From contig CALOBN010000003.1 of the NCBI GenBank assembly GCA_942491555.1, positions 682,001 through 746,000 on the forward strand: a stretch of DNA of 64,000 bases, written 5' to 3'. The position numbers were made by a program, and so were the translations under genes. Origin of the DNA: Marinihelvus sp942491555. GTDB taxonomy: Bacteria; Pseudomonadota; Gammaproteobacteria; Xanthomonadales; SZUA-36. The notes under the pieces were generated by a model, which was not told the origin of the DNA, searched no databases, and saw only the letters and a list, made by a program, of their open reading frames with translations. Of this stretch, positions 53,860-62,262 are shown piece after piece; the first letter of the stretch is position 1, and every line of letters starts with the position of its first letter.

Positions 53860-53894
53860 ACCAGGCACCAGGCAAACTTCAGCCATGAGTGTGC

Positions 53895-54719
53895 TCAGGG
53901 CGTCATGCTCTCCATGCGCTCCAGGGTCGTTCTGATCACCCCGGTGTTGAATTCAAACAGACTCATGACCGGTCGGTCGAGGTCGGTAATCAGGACCATG
54001 ACGGCGACAAAAGACACGGCCAGGGTCACGGTTGCCACCGGGCTGCGCCTGCCCACCAGGCCTGCCTGGTAGCCCATGATTAGCATGGAAAAAGCACCCG
54101 TCAGGTACAGGGTGATCCAGATCACGTAGGAAATGCGATTGACAAAACTGGCCTCAATGCGGGCTGAATGGATGTCCATCAACCCGATAACTGCCTGGGT
54201 AAACGGGTCTCTCGCGTCATAACTGCCGGAGTTTGCAGTGCGCTGCTCGGCACGGGTCACCGCCAGCAACCAGAGCTGCTGTTGCATGTCTTGTGCCCGC
54301 TCAACGAGCGGAATCAAATCCTCGAAACGACCCTGTTCGCCAAGATCTGCAATCTCCACCCGATCGCGCAGGTAATCCATCACCATCTCGCGAGCGCGGG
54401 TCCTGTCTGGCTCAGTCATAAACTGCGCATCAAGGAATGCATCATTGGCGAGACGGGTTTCTTCAAGCATTAACTGCACGCGTTGTTCGTAGTGTGACTG
54501 TGCCGTGGCGAAGGTAAACGCCAGCATAAATGCGGTGAGCCCAAGGGACGCGCCCATGATGGCGCGCACCTGGGAATGCTGCGCCTTGGCGTGATTGGCC
54601 CCGCGCCGGGTGCTGATGCGGTAGCCAATCTCGATAAACAGCAACATGCCGAGGACATTGACCACGAATAATGTCGCCGGTGAGAATTGATCAAGAAAAT
54701 GCAGGTTCAGCGGGTCCAT
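53895..54719 (-). CDS. DUF4239 (bestrophin-like) membrane protein
   Basis: The 274-residue protein has four membrane segments: VVNVLGMLLFIEIGYRIST, ASLGLTAFMLAFTFA, and two near the C-terminus (VIWITLYLTGAFSMLIMGYQ, VATVTLAVSFVAVMVLITDL). The central soluble part (EETRLANDAFLDAQFMTEPD, REMVMDYLRDRVEI) and the ending LDRPVMSLFEFNTGVIRTTL fit DUF4239. Function is unknown. It is convergent with the DUF389 gene and divergent from the TolB/TPR regulator. Confidence 0.82.
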   Translation of the reverse strand: MDPLNLHFLDQFSPATLFVVNVLGMLLFIEIGYRISTRRGANHAKAQHSQVRAIMGASLGLTAFMLAFTFATAQSHYEQRVQLMLEETRLANDAFLDAQFMTEPDRTRAREMVMDYLRDRVEIADLGEQGRFEDLIPLVERAQDMQQQLWLLAVTRAEQRTANSGSYDARDPFTQAVIGLMDIHSARIEASFVNRISYVIWITLYLTGAFSMLIMGYQAGLVGRRSPVATVTLAVSFVAVMVLITDLDRPVMSLFEFNTGVIRTTLERMESMTP

Positions 54720-54943
54720 GGGGCTAAGGTCCAGTCAGGAAGCATTAAGTTTGCGCATAGTGCGGACAATTTCATCCACCCCCCGAGGGTAAGCGACCCG
54801 GAATTATAAACCACCTTGCCGGGCAATCTGTCGAGTGCCGGGAAAACGGAACCCCGTGCGACAGCGTCGCGTAGTCGTTTTCTGCACATTTCCCTGCACC
54901 CTCAATCTTTGCCACGCCGTCCCGGCGGTCTACACTAGCTTGC

Positions 54944-56611
54944 ATGAGTACTTCTTCCCCGGAAGACCGCCTGGAGTCCTGGAAAGCGATTGCCCGCTAT
55001 CTTGGGCGCAGCGTCCGCACCGTGCGCCGCTGGGAACAGCACGAGGACCTGCCCGTGCACCGGCTGATGCATCGCTCCCGGGCCAGCGTTTATGCCTTTG
55101 CCAACGAGCTGGACGACTGGCTGGCCTCACGGGCCGAGCAACCCGTAGCGACGAAAACAGCCGCCGCGCCGCCCACAGTCAAAAAAGCGGATGGGCCGGA
55201 CCCGGACACTTCGCCCACCTCCATTGCCGTGCTGCCCTTCACCTTCGCCGGCCCGGACCCGAACCAGGCCTGGGTGGCGGATGGCTTTACCGAGGAAATG
55301 ATCAACGGCTTCTCGGCGTTGCGCGGCCTGCGCGTGACTTCACGCACCTCGTCGATTGCCTTCAAGGGCTCGGACCAGCCCTCCGGGGCCATCGCCGGGG
55401 TCCTGGGGGTAGCGCGCCTGCTCGAAGGGAGCGTGGTGGGCGACGGTAAGCGCCTGCGCATCACCGTGCGTCTCATTGACCCAAACCGGGACGACCAGCT
55501 CTGGTCCCGTCAATACACCGGCACCATGGAAGAGGTCTTCGACATACAGGAGCGCATCGCCCGGGCCGTGGTCGCTGCGCTGCAGCTGCACCTGGAGCCG
55601 GGGGAGGACCGGCGGCTTGCCCACCGCGGGCTGCACGATCTGGAAGCCTGGCGCCGCGTGGTGCAGGCCCGCCAGGAGGCGCTGCGCTGGCGGCCGGACG
55701 CGCTCGTTCGCGCCCGCGCCCTGCTCGAGGAGGCCATTGAAATGGCTGGTGATCATCCGGAAATCACCGCCGCGATGGGACGCACGCTGCTTAATGTGCG
55801 CGAAGCGGGCATTGATGTCAGTGATGCCGTGGTCGAGGAAGCCGGGCGCTGGGCGGCGCGTGCCGAACAAGCTGACCCACAGGGCCCCGGCACACTGGTG
55901 CTCAATGCCTGGTTGCATTACGCGCGGGGTGATCTCGCGCCCGCCATTGCAGGCGCCCGGCAAGCCCTTGAAGTCGATCATGATCAGCCCGATGCCCTCG
56001 GCCTGCTGGCTTACTGCCTGCTGCTGACCGGCCAGGAGACGCAAGCCCGCCCGGTGATTGATCACCTGCTGGCGGTGGACCCCCTCACCCCGCTTACCGT
56101 GTGTTTGCCGGGCATGCTGCACGCGATGGAGGGTCGCTTCGAGGAGGCGGTTGAACCCTACCGTGACATGCTGGCGAGAGATCCGGGCAACCCGGTAGCG
56201 CGCCTGTTTTGCACCTGGGCACTGTTCAACGCGGGGGCAGATGACGAGGCACTGGCCATGGCAGCCGGCTTTGAGCGCGCCACGCACGACACGGCGCCGG
56301 CACATGTCGCGCGGCTGTATACCGCTGCCCACCTGGGAACCCTGGACGGCAGCGGCCTGACACCACCCATTCGCGAGCGGGTCGAGGCCATCGAGATGTT
56401 TGCGCGTTCCACCGCCGAGGCCTTTGCCATGGGGGGTGACGTGGAGCGCGCCACGCGCTGGCTGGACGTGGCGGTGGACCGGGGCTTTGCCAACTACCCG
56501 TATATCAGCAAGCACAGTCCTTTTTTCCGCCAGCTGCCGGAGACCGATGCGTTACGGGCCGTGAAAGCCCGCATTCACGAGCGCTGGGCATCATTTCAGG
56601 ACGCGGATTGA
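54944..56611 (+). CDS. TolB-like/TPR protein with an N-terminal helix-turn-helix
   Basis: Residues 1-~65 form a MerR/excisionase-type DNA-binding unit (SWKAIARYLGRSVRTVRRWE, then HRSRASVYAFANELDDWLAS). Residues ~90-225 match the TolB N-terminal domain (SIAVLPFTFAGPDPNQAWVA, LEGSVVGDGKRLRITVRLID). Residues ~235-540 are TPR-like helices (VLNAWLHYARGDLAPAIAGA, FCTWALFNAGADDEALAMAA). It has no membrane segment, so it is a soluble, probably DNA-binding protein, unlike the membrane-anchored relative at 9686. Its target is unknown. Confidence 0.82.
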   Translation: MSTSSPEDRLESWKAIARYLGRSVRTVRRWEQHEDLPVHRLMHRSRASVYAFANELDDWLASRAEQPVATKTAAAPPTVKKADGPDPDTSPTSIAVLPFTFAGPDPNQAWVADGFTEEMINGFSALRGLRVTSRTSSIAFKGSDQPSGAIAGVLGVARLLEGSVVGDGKRLRITVRLIDPNRDDQLWSRQYTGTMEEVFDIQERIARAVVAALQLHLEPGEDRRLAHRGLHDLEAWRRVVQARQEALRWRPDALVRARALLEEAIEMAGDHPEITAAMGRTLLNVREAGIDVSDAVVEEAGRWAARAEQADPQGPGTLVLNAWLHYARGDLAPAIAGARQALEVDHDQPDALGLLAYCLLLTGQETQARPVIDHLLAVDPLTPLTVCLPGMLHAMEGRFEEAVEPYRDMLARDPGNPVARLFCTWALFNAGADDEALAMAAGFERATHDTAPAHVARLYTAAHLGTLDGSGLTPPIRERVEAIEMFARSTAEAFAMGGDVERATRWLDVAVDRGFANYPYISKHSPFFRQLPETDALRAVKARIHERWASFQDAD

Positions 56612-56661
56612 GATGTTTATAATGACCGCTGATGCGACGCCCTGTGGGCAAGGAAGAGAGC

Positions 56662-57504
56662 ATGTCTAGAGTCATCGTAACCCTTAGCCTCTTGTTGGGT
56701 TTTTTGGACACAGCAACGGCTCAAGAAGCCAATGCTTATGTGCTTGAGACGCGGGTTGAGCCCTACGAGTCTGCAAGATATATCCATGCGACCCGGTTTG
56801 ATGACCATCCTGGCCTGCTGTTCGTGACAGACTATTCCGACCTTGCCCCCAACTGGTACATGCAACAGCTTGATGTTTATGACGGGCTGGGTGAACTGGT
56901 GATCAGCATCCCGTATGAATTTCACCCCGGGCGCTTTACTGATTATTCGACGTGGTTTGATGTGGGTCTCAATCGGGAACGAACCACGCCCGGACTCTGG
57001 ACCGCAGTCGTGTCCCTGGATGGCGTGGAAGTGGCGGAAACAACGGTTTGGGTTGTCGACGACTACAACGATGTTCAATGGGATGACCTGAATCGACCGA
57101 TCTGGCAAGGGGCAAAACCGAAGCGAGGCAGGCCCGATCTGGGGCCTGATAAACAAGGGTCAGTTACCATCGAATTGACCCTGGACGACGATGGTTTCGT
57201 CGATACCGGAATTATTCTCGCCACCTCGCCCTCGCGGCTCGCAGAGCACGAAGAGAAAATGCGGGATTACATCGAGAAGGCCAGTGGTTACGAGTGGTTT
57301 GATCCCCTGCTGCCCAGCAAGCGGTCTCAGATCAGGGACGGCGAATTCGTCATGGAAGTGGTCGGAGAAGGCGCCCCGATCGGTGCCCTGGACGACGTTA
57401 TGCTTATGGCGGTCAGCAAGAACCGTTACTTGCCGGTCAGCGCCGGACGCCAGGAATCCGTCATCACCACCGAGAAGACCGTCCTGATCATGGATCGTCC
57501 ATGA
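56662..57504 (+). CDS. Exported protein with a TonB-C-like end
   Basis: ATG 56662 has AAGGAAGAG upstream; a frame from 56632 is not needed. The signal peptide spans residues 1-21 (IVTLSLLLGFLDTATAQ). Residues ~25-140 are an Ig-like beta-sandwich (WYMQQLDVYDGLGELVISIP, DVGLNRERTTPGLWTAVVSL). The last ~100 residues (GSVTIELTLDDDGFVDTGII, EWFDPLLPSKRSQIRDGEFV) resemble the TonB/energy-transducing C-terminal fold. There is no membrane anchor besides the signal. Function unknown. Confidence 0.7.
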   Translation: MSRVIVTLSLLLGFLDTATAQEANAYVLETRVEPYESARYIHATRFDDHPGLLFVTDYSDLAPNWYMQQLDVYDGLGELVISIPYEFHPGRFTDYSTWFDVGLNRERTTPGLWTAVVSLDGVEVAETTVWVVDDYNDVQWDDLNRPIWQGAKPKRGRPDLGPDKQGSVTIELTLDDDGFVDTGIILATSPSRLAEHEEKMRDYIEKASGYEWFDPLLPSKRSQIRDGEFVMEVVGEGAPIGALDDVMLMAVSKNRYLPVSAGRQESVITTEKTVLIMDRP

Positions 57505-57513
57505 AAGACCCTT

Positions 57514-58191
57514 TTATCGGGCGAATTGCCTCAGCAACATAGCAGCAATAACCGTACCGAGCAGGTTGTAGACCAGGTCCAGACCGGTGTTCATGTAACC
57601 GCCAACGTTATTGTCCGGCACCAGCAGGGTGATGATGAACTCGATCACCTCGTTGAGCGCGCCAAAGCCCATGCCGGCGGCTGCGCATAAAGTCAGGGCG
57701 CCCATGGTTGGCCGTATCCCCGGGGCCATGGATTTCAGCCCGCACCAGCACAGCCAGGTAGTGACCCCAAACCCGAAGGCGTGAACCACCTGGTCATATT
57801 TGAAATAGGGCCCGGCAATGTGCCAGTTGTACAGGACCGGCAGCCCGCCACCCACATCGAAAGCTGGCGGCAGCATGACCAGACCGCCAGCCATGTGCAG
57901 GGCGCCCCAGATACTCAGGCACCAGATGATTGCCCTGGGCAGGACGACCCGGCTGTTGATGACCCACACCGCGCCGATCAGGATCAGCATGATGGCGATA
58001 TAGGCGAGAAACTCGTAATTACCGATGCCAATTGCCCAGCCACCCGCCGCCAGTATGTAGCTTGCGGTAAAGCCGATAACGCCCCGTAAATCACGAAGCT
58101 GCAGACGCTGGGTGCTTGATCCGTTGTTTTGTTGCGGGGTTTCGGTCATCGACCCGTCAAGCCTACTCAACCGCCCCGGGACAGGCTTCAT
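57514..58191 (-). CDS. DUF2238 (YjdF-like) membrane protein
   Basis: Five to six membrane segments carry the DUF2238 signatures YDQVVHAFGFGVTTW, GMGFGALNEVIEFI and NTGLDLVYNLLGTVIAAML, including the conserved His, Glu and Asp residues that face the membrane core. Start 58191 overlaps the upstream gene by 29 bp; ATG 58149 (MTETPQQ) would leave a 13-bp gap and is equally possible. The family has no established function. Confidence 0.85.
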   Translation of the reverse strand: MKPVPGRLSRLDGSMTETPQQNNGSSTQRLQLRDLRGVIGFTASYILAAGGWAIGIGNYEFLAYIAIMLILIGAVWVINSRVVLPRAIIWCLSIWGALHMAGGLVMLPPAFDVGGGLPVLYNWHIAGPYFKYDQVVHAFGFGVTTWLCWCGLKSMAPGIRPTMGALTLCAAAGMGFGALNEVIEFIITLLVPDNNVGGYMNTGLDLVYNLLGTVIAAMLLRQFAR

Positions 58192-59617
58192 AGAACCATT
58201 CAGGCGTGCAGTTTCTACCGGTCTTCAAAGTGGCGTTCCGAAACAGCTCAACCGCCAGTCCGCACTGGCCGCGTTTGGCCGCAATGTAGCCTTGCAGGCG
58301 CTCAAATTCTCCGTTGGTATCAGCGTCGGTCAGCCGGTTAAGCAGCTGCTCGGCCTCCTCCAGCATGTCGTTTTCAATCAGCACCTGCGCGGCGTCTGTA
58401 CGATCGCGATTTTCCATTCGCTGCAGGTAAACCTGCATCTCGGAATCGTCGCCAATGTCATCCAGCCCCACCATGAAGTCTTCATTGACGATCTCGGCCT
58501 GCAAGGTGAAATGATGGTTTGCAAAACCGGTCGTGGTGAGCAGTTTGCCCTGGCTGTCGTAGGCAGCGAGTTCAACGGAGTATTCGTTAGCACCGTCCGC
58601 ATCCGGGACCGTGGTCAACTCGGCGAGCGGCAGTGAAGTGCGACCGGTGACCTCAATATTCGCGCGACTTTCCTGCCGCCAGCCGGTGCCCTCGCGGGTA
58701 ACCTCGTCGATATCCACGCGGTATTGAGTGGCGCCTTCAACGGGCTCCCAGGTAATCACATCTGCCGGGCCTGATTCGACGGGCTCGCCCCTGAACTCTG
58801 TCCCGGCGGGCCAGGACACGATCATCGCATCAACCAGGCGCAGCGGCAGCTGGATCACTTCCGGATCGGGGCTTGCCTCCAGGGTGACCGACGCTGCGCC
58901 AAACATGGAATACGTATCTTCTGTAAATCCCGGCTCGTGCTCGGTCATCAGTTGCAGATCGCTGGAACGTGGCGCATCCGGCCAATCGGCAATCTCGATA
59001 AAATTCAGCGACCAGCTGCCCTCCGGAATCGGGATGCGAAAGGTGCCGTCCTCAGCGGTTACGAGTACGGGCGTGCGGTACGCATCATTAAGGGCAATCT
59101 GTACCTCGACACCCGCCGCGGGCTCGCCCTGGTAGGTAACCTGGCCTGTGATCCAGTGATCACCCACGGGCGGCTCGGGCAGGATTGCGCTCTGGTCATG
59201 AGACCCGAAATACTTGTACTCCTGAACACTTGGTATACCGAAAGAAAAGCCACCAACATCGCCGTCCTCGAAAAACTCGACGGCCCCGTCCGAATTCATC
59301 GCCATGAAAATCACAGCGATGCCCAGGCTCCACACAACCGCCAATATTGAGGTGAGGGTCAGGCCCGTCGCGGCAATGCCGGCAGCCAATCCAGACGGCG
59401 CGCCCTGCTCCTCTGCCCGCCCGGTAAAGAACGTCACAATGGCACTGGTGAAACAGACCAGCAGTATGGGTATGGCCACCAGGATTTGCGGGCTATCAGA
59501 GGCATAAAGCATTGTGCCAAGGGAGCTGGTCACTACGGCCGCAATGAGGAGCAGCACAAAAAACAGGACAGCCAGGTCCCAACGGCGGTTCAGAAAGTGA
59601 CCGCCGGAGGCCGTCAA
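58163..59617 (-). CDS. Membrane protein with a carboxypeptidase-regulatory-like domain, N-terminus disturbed by the poly-G block
   Basis: Three membrane segments (DLAVLFFVLLLIAAVVTSSL, ILVAIPILLVCFTSAIVTFF, TSILAVVWSLGIAVIFMAMN) precede outer beta domains. Residues ~155-240 match a CarboxypepD_reg-like unit (ITGQVTYQGEPAAGVEVQIA). A fibronectin-like part (VITWEPVEGATQYRVDIDEV) and a C-terminal helical hairpin region (IENDMLEEAEQLLNRLTDAD) follow. The frame begins at TTG 59617, only 24 bases from a run of ~70 G, and the sequence before the run looks degraded. The real start is therefore probably lost. Confidence 0.7.
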   Translation of the reverse strand: MTASGGHFLNRRWDLAVLFFVLLLIAAVVTSSLGTMLYASDSPQILVAIPILLVCFTSAIVTFFTGRAEEQGAPSGLAAGIAATGLTLTSILAVVWSLGIAVIFMAMNSDGAVEFFEDGDVGGFSFGIPSVQEYKYFGSHDQSAILPEPPVGDHWITGQVTYQGEPAAGVEVQIALNDAYRTPVLVTAEDGTFRIPIPEGSWSLNFIEIADWPDAPRSSDLQLMTEHEPGFTEDTYSMFGAASVTLEASPDPEVIQLPLRLVDAMIVSWPAGTEFRGEPVESGPADVITWEPVEGATQYRVDIDEVTREGTGWRQESRANIEVTGRTSLPLAELTTVPDADGANEYSVELAAYDSQGKLLTTTGFANHHFTLQAEIVNEDFMVGLDDIGDDSEMQVYLQRMENRDRTDAAQVLIENDMLEEAEQLLNRLTDADTNGEFERLQGYIAAKRGQCGLAVELFRNATLKTGRNCTPEWFYEACPGAVE

Positions 59618-59637
59618 CAGGGAGCAGAGAGAGGAAG

Positions 59638-59811
<174 letters not shown>

Positions 59812-60317
59812 TGGTGAAGGTTTTGCCGGATCATGAATCCGGAAGGCTGGGTCAGCCTGACCGCATACGAGGGCCTGATTGCAGCGGAGTTGTACCTGCT
59901 CAATCTGCTCTGAACTTTCTCATCGAGTCAGCCTTGTTCCGCAGACTTCGTAAAAGAACTCGTAGTGGTGCCCACCTGTCCGTGATCGCGAGGCCATGGA
60001 CCAGCGGTGGATTCAAACTCGCCGGTTCCCGATGGACTTCCGGATGCGGGTCTTCTATTACCAGTGCACGGCCCACGACTGCTCATCGAGTCCAAGTGGC
60101 TGAACGCAAACCACGATCACTCATGCAGCGTCCGCGAAACCTTCTTCAACGGCAAATAGGCTGATGACTGGTTTGGTGAACACCTAGATCATCTACCCGG
60201 TGCCACTGGCGGACAGCGCACAGGTGCAGAGGCGGATTGGTTCTGAGTAAGGCGTATGAAGAGGTGGCCGGCCCGAAGTCCTCGTGCATCCTGATTACGA
60301 CGGTCAGCGCTTTGCCT
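59812..60317. other. Unassigned region between the G block and a decayed antitoxin gene
   Basis: No continuous gene is visible. Fragments on the minus strand look protein-like in changing frames (for example EDPHPEVHREPAS and AIRPSYAVRLTQPSG), which suggests a decayed gene or poor sequence quality. I could not identify a family. Confidence 0.4.
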
Positions 60318-60342
60318 TGAAGATTCTCCGCGGCCATTGGGT

Positions 60343-60400
60343 AATGTCTCCTCGTGAAGCCCTTCAGTCGGATGCGCAGCGTCAGGGGTCGTTGCGGGCC
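60343..60400. repeat. Imperfect direct repeat, copy 1
   Basis: This ~57-bp stretch aligns with 60571-60626, sharing CCTCGTGAAGC, GCAGCGTCAG and CGGGCC blocks in order. Both copies lie inside the decayed antitoxin gene, so a partial duplication or scrambled recombination is possible. Confidence 0.4.
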
Positions 60401-60570
60401 AGAACCTCAAGACCCTGTTCTTTAGCGACCAATAACGGGGACCTTGAGTGTACACCAAACCGCCGTTAATCCCTGCTGCTCCATGCTGATTTAATGGACT
60501 CAACAGTCTCCAGAAAGTCAATGCTCTAGTGCCGTGGTGCTCGTTGGCCTCCACCAGCGTGGCAATTGAA

Positions 60571-60626
60571 AATGCCTCGTGAAGCACCTTCGAGGGTGTC
60601 GCAGCGTCAGCGGTCATCATCGGGCC
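60571..60626. repeat. Imperfect direct repeat, copy 2
   Basis: Second copy of the ~57-bp imperfect repeat starting at 60343; same orientation, 228 bp apart. Identity is roughly two-thirds to three-quarters by eye. Confidence 0.4.
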
Positions 60627-60775
60627 ATTGAATTTCTTTCAGACGTAGATTCGTATCAGCTTCTGTTTTTATGGGTCGAATTTCCATAAGTCACCTCAAA
60701 TACGATGAAAAATTGGCTCGCAATTCTCGCAGGTCTTGAGCGTGCTTGACGTATTCCAGCGAGCAGTGTTTCGTT

Positions 60776-61084
60776 TTAGAGCGGACGCACACGTTCAGCA
60801 ATTTCCTCGCCCTTCTCCCGCTCTGCGCACTCCAGGTCGTAGGCTGCCTGGCGGTTCATCCAGTACTCGGCAGACATGCCAAACAGGCGCCCCAGTCGCA
60901 GGGCCGTGTCGGCGGTGATCGCGCGTTGGCCTTTCACAATCTGCATGATGCGCGTCTGCGGCACACCCAACTCGCGGGCCGCCCGGTATTGAGTAATGCC
61001 GTGATCATTGATCAGCTCAAGCAAGTCGATGCCTGGATGAGTCGGTGCGATATAGTTTGGCCTGATTATTGGAGTTGATGACAT
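60776..61084 (-). CDS. higA: HigA-family antitoxin, XRE helix-turn-helix
   Basis: ATG 61084 lies one base after the toxin stop, which decides the start against the longer frame from 61126. The 102-residue protein has the HigA/VapI-type core: HPGIDLLELINDHGITQYRA, ARELGVPQTRIMQIVKGQRA and ITADTALRLGRLFGMSAEYW. It should neutralise the upstream toxin and, through its HTH, repress the operon at the inverted repeat ahead of the toxin gene. Length and order are normal for a HigBA pair. Confidence 0.92.
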   Translation of the reverse strand: MSSTPIIRPNYIAPTHPGIDLLELINDHGITQYRAARELGVPQTRIMQIVKGQRAITADTALRLGRLFGMSAEYWMNRQAAYDLECAEREKGEEIAERVRPL

Positions 61085-61085
61085 T

Positions 61086-61367
61086 TCAGTGGTAATCCAG
61101 CAAACGAACATTTTCGGCGCCTTCATCTACCCAATCGAAGACGATTCGATACTGATCGTTAACGCGCAGACTGTACTGACCGCGCATCGATCCTTTGAGT
61201 CGCTTTAAACGCATCGACCGAAAACATCTCAGGTCTGTGGGATAAATCGCCGCATCCAGCCGTTCGAGGCACAGTCTGGCTCGCAAATGAATGCTCGCCG
61301 GAAACCGGGGCGAGCGCTTGCCCCGCGCGATGCTTTGCGTTTCCTTGTCAGCGAAGCTCCTGATCAC
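61086..61367 (-). CDS. higB: HigB-type RelE-fold toxin
   Basis: The 93-residue product matches the RelE/HigB plasmid-maintenance killer family: IRSFADKETQSIARGKRSPR, ARLCLERLDAAIYPTDLRCF, LKRLKGSMRGQYSLRVNDQY and RIVFDWVDEGAENVRLLDYH. These are ribosome-dependent mRNA endonucleases. The start is GTG 61367; an ATG at 61371 is in another frame. Toxin-first order with a one-base gap to the antitoxin is the usual HigBA arrangement. Confidence 0.92.
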   Translation of the reverse strand: MIRSFADKETQSIARGKRSPRFPASIHLRARLCLERLDAAIYPTDLRCFRSMRLKRLKGSMRGQYSLRVNDQYRIVFDWVDEGAENVRLLDYH

Positions 61368-61373
61368 TCATTA

Positions 61374-61396
61374 ATAGTATCGTCTGGTGATACTAT
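61374..61396. promoter_or_regulatory. Inverted repeat upstream of higB, candidate HigA operator
   Basis: ATAGTATC at 61374-61381 and GATACTAT at 61389-61396 form perfect 8-bp arms with a seven-base spacer, seven bases upstream of the toxin start. XRE-type antitoxins bind such sites to repress their own operon. Confidence 0.65.
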
Positions 61397-61472
61397 CTTT
61401 TATCGGTACTATTCTCAATCCCGTGTCGGAATATGGCCATCTGCCTATTTGGTATTCCGACCGGGTCAAAAC

Positions 61473-61667
61473 TCAGCCGTAATAAAAAACATCCAGCTTA
61501 TTGCCATCCAGGTCACGAAAGTAAGCGGCATAAAACCCCTCGCCGGCCAATTCTTCGCGTAGCCCGGGCTGGCCTTCGTCAGTGCCGCCAAGTTCCAGGG
61601 CTTTTCCGTGAATCGGGTCGACGGTTTCACGCTGATCGTCAAGCAAGCGTGCGCGCCGGTAAACCGC
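61473..61667 (-). pseudogene. C-terminal fragment of a glyoxalase/VOC family gene
   Basis: The minus-strand frame ending at TGA 61473-61475 reads DDQRETVDPIHGKALELGGT, DEGQPGLREELAGEGFYAAY and FRDLDGNKLDVFYYG, the typical second half of a VOC (glyoxalase/bleomycin-resistance) protein, with the late Glu/Asp metal region partly kept. An in-frame TGA lies at 61668-61670 and no start or N-terminal half is found upstream. The gene is truncated where the adjacent plus-strand gene begins. Confidence 0.7.
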
Positions 61668-61701
61668 TCACACCCCGATGGCTTCAGTTACACTTCTTTC
61701 G

Positions 61702-62256
61702 ATGAGCGCTTTCGAATATGTATCGGTCTTTATGTCCATCATCCTGGGCCTGGCGGTGGTTCACTTGCTGGGCGGGGTGTCGTTGATTCTTGATCAGCGC
61801 GTCAAGGCGAAGAACGACTGGATCCATTTTGCCTGGGTCATCAACCTGTTCAGCCTGATTACCTGGGTGTGGTGGGGCAACTGGCAACTGCATGATGTCG
61901 CGGCCTTCTCACCGCTCCACTACCTGGCCATGGTGATGTTCTGCGTGGCCCTGTACCTGATGTGCGGCCTGCTGTTTCCAGTGCGCGGCGACGAGGTAGA
62001 AGATTTCCACGAGCAGTTTGAAATGAACCGCTCGCGGTTTTTTTACCTCGGCAACGCCCTGCTCGTGGCGGCGGCCCTGAAGGGTTATGTCGACCGCCAG
62101 GTGCTGGAAGAACCCGACACGCTGGAGCGCGCCATCATGCTTGGCTTGCTGGCCATCGCTTTTTTCACTGCGGCAAGAACGAGCTCGCGCACTTACCAGG
62201 GCGTGTTGGCGGTGGCGTTCTTTGCTCTTACCATTCGCTGGATTGTTACCGAGTAG
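61702..62256 (+). CDS. Small polytopic membrane protein of unknown function
   Basis: I choose ATG 61702 because the product then begins MSAFEYVSVFMSIILGLAVV, a common opening of a family of short bacterial membrane proteins; ATG 61678 is in frame but less likely. About five to six membrane segments follow (HFAWVINLFSLITWVWWGNW, YLAMVMFCVALYLMCGLLF, AIMLGLLAIAFFTAA). No motif suggests a reaction. The thioredoxin-fold gene starts seven bases after its stop, so they are likely co-transcribed. Confidence 0.75.
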   Translation: MSAFEYVSVFMSIILGLAVVHLLGGVSLILDQRVKAKNDWIHFAWVINLFSLITWVWWGNWQLHDVAAFSPLHYLAMVMFCVALYLMCGLLFPVRGDEVEDFHEQFEMNRSRFFYLGNALLVAAALKGYVDRQVLEEPDTLERAIMLGLLAIAFFTAARTSSRTYQGVLAVAFFALTIRWIVTE

Positions 62257-62262
62257 GCCTGA

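Larger units (their letters stand above)
60318..60687 (-). pseudogene. Decayed HigA-type antitoxin gene
   Basis: GAGGTGA precedes ATG 60687, and the frame opens MEIRPIKTEADTNLRLKEIQ, matching the start of COG5499 HigA antitoxins (MxIRPIRTEADYxxALxEI). It then meets TGA at 60609-60607. Further HigA-like pieces follow in shifting frames: IATLVEANE (family LVTLVEAYE), FLETVESIK (PIEAIKFRM region) and LARNDPLTLR with RLHE-like remnants (LNRKRPLTLxMIRRLHEGL). The whole fits the usual ~370-bp gene length. Several stops and frame changes indicate decay or sequence errors. No HigB partner for it is present upstream. Confidence 0.6.

Noticed and set aside
55340..56515. 391-codon minus-strand frame antisense to the TolB/TPR regulator
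   Set aside because: Shadow of a high-GC gene; no domain pattern.
60189..60620. 143-codon minus-strand frame
   Set aside because: It mixes pieces of the decayed HigA gene in a shifted frame and has no coherent domain of its own.
60343..60626. Possible integron attC sites, suggested by repeats near toxin-antitoxin genes
   Set aside because: No paired RYYYAAC/GTTRRRY core sites were found; the repeats lie inside a decayed gene.
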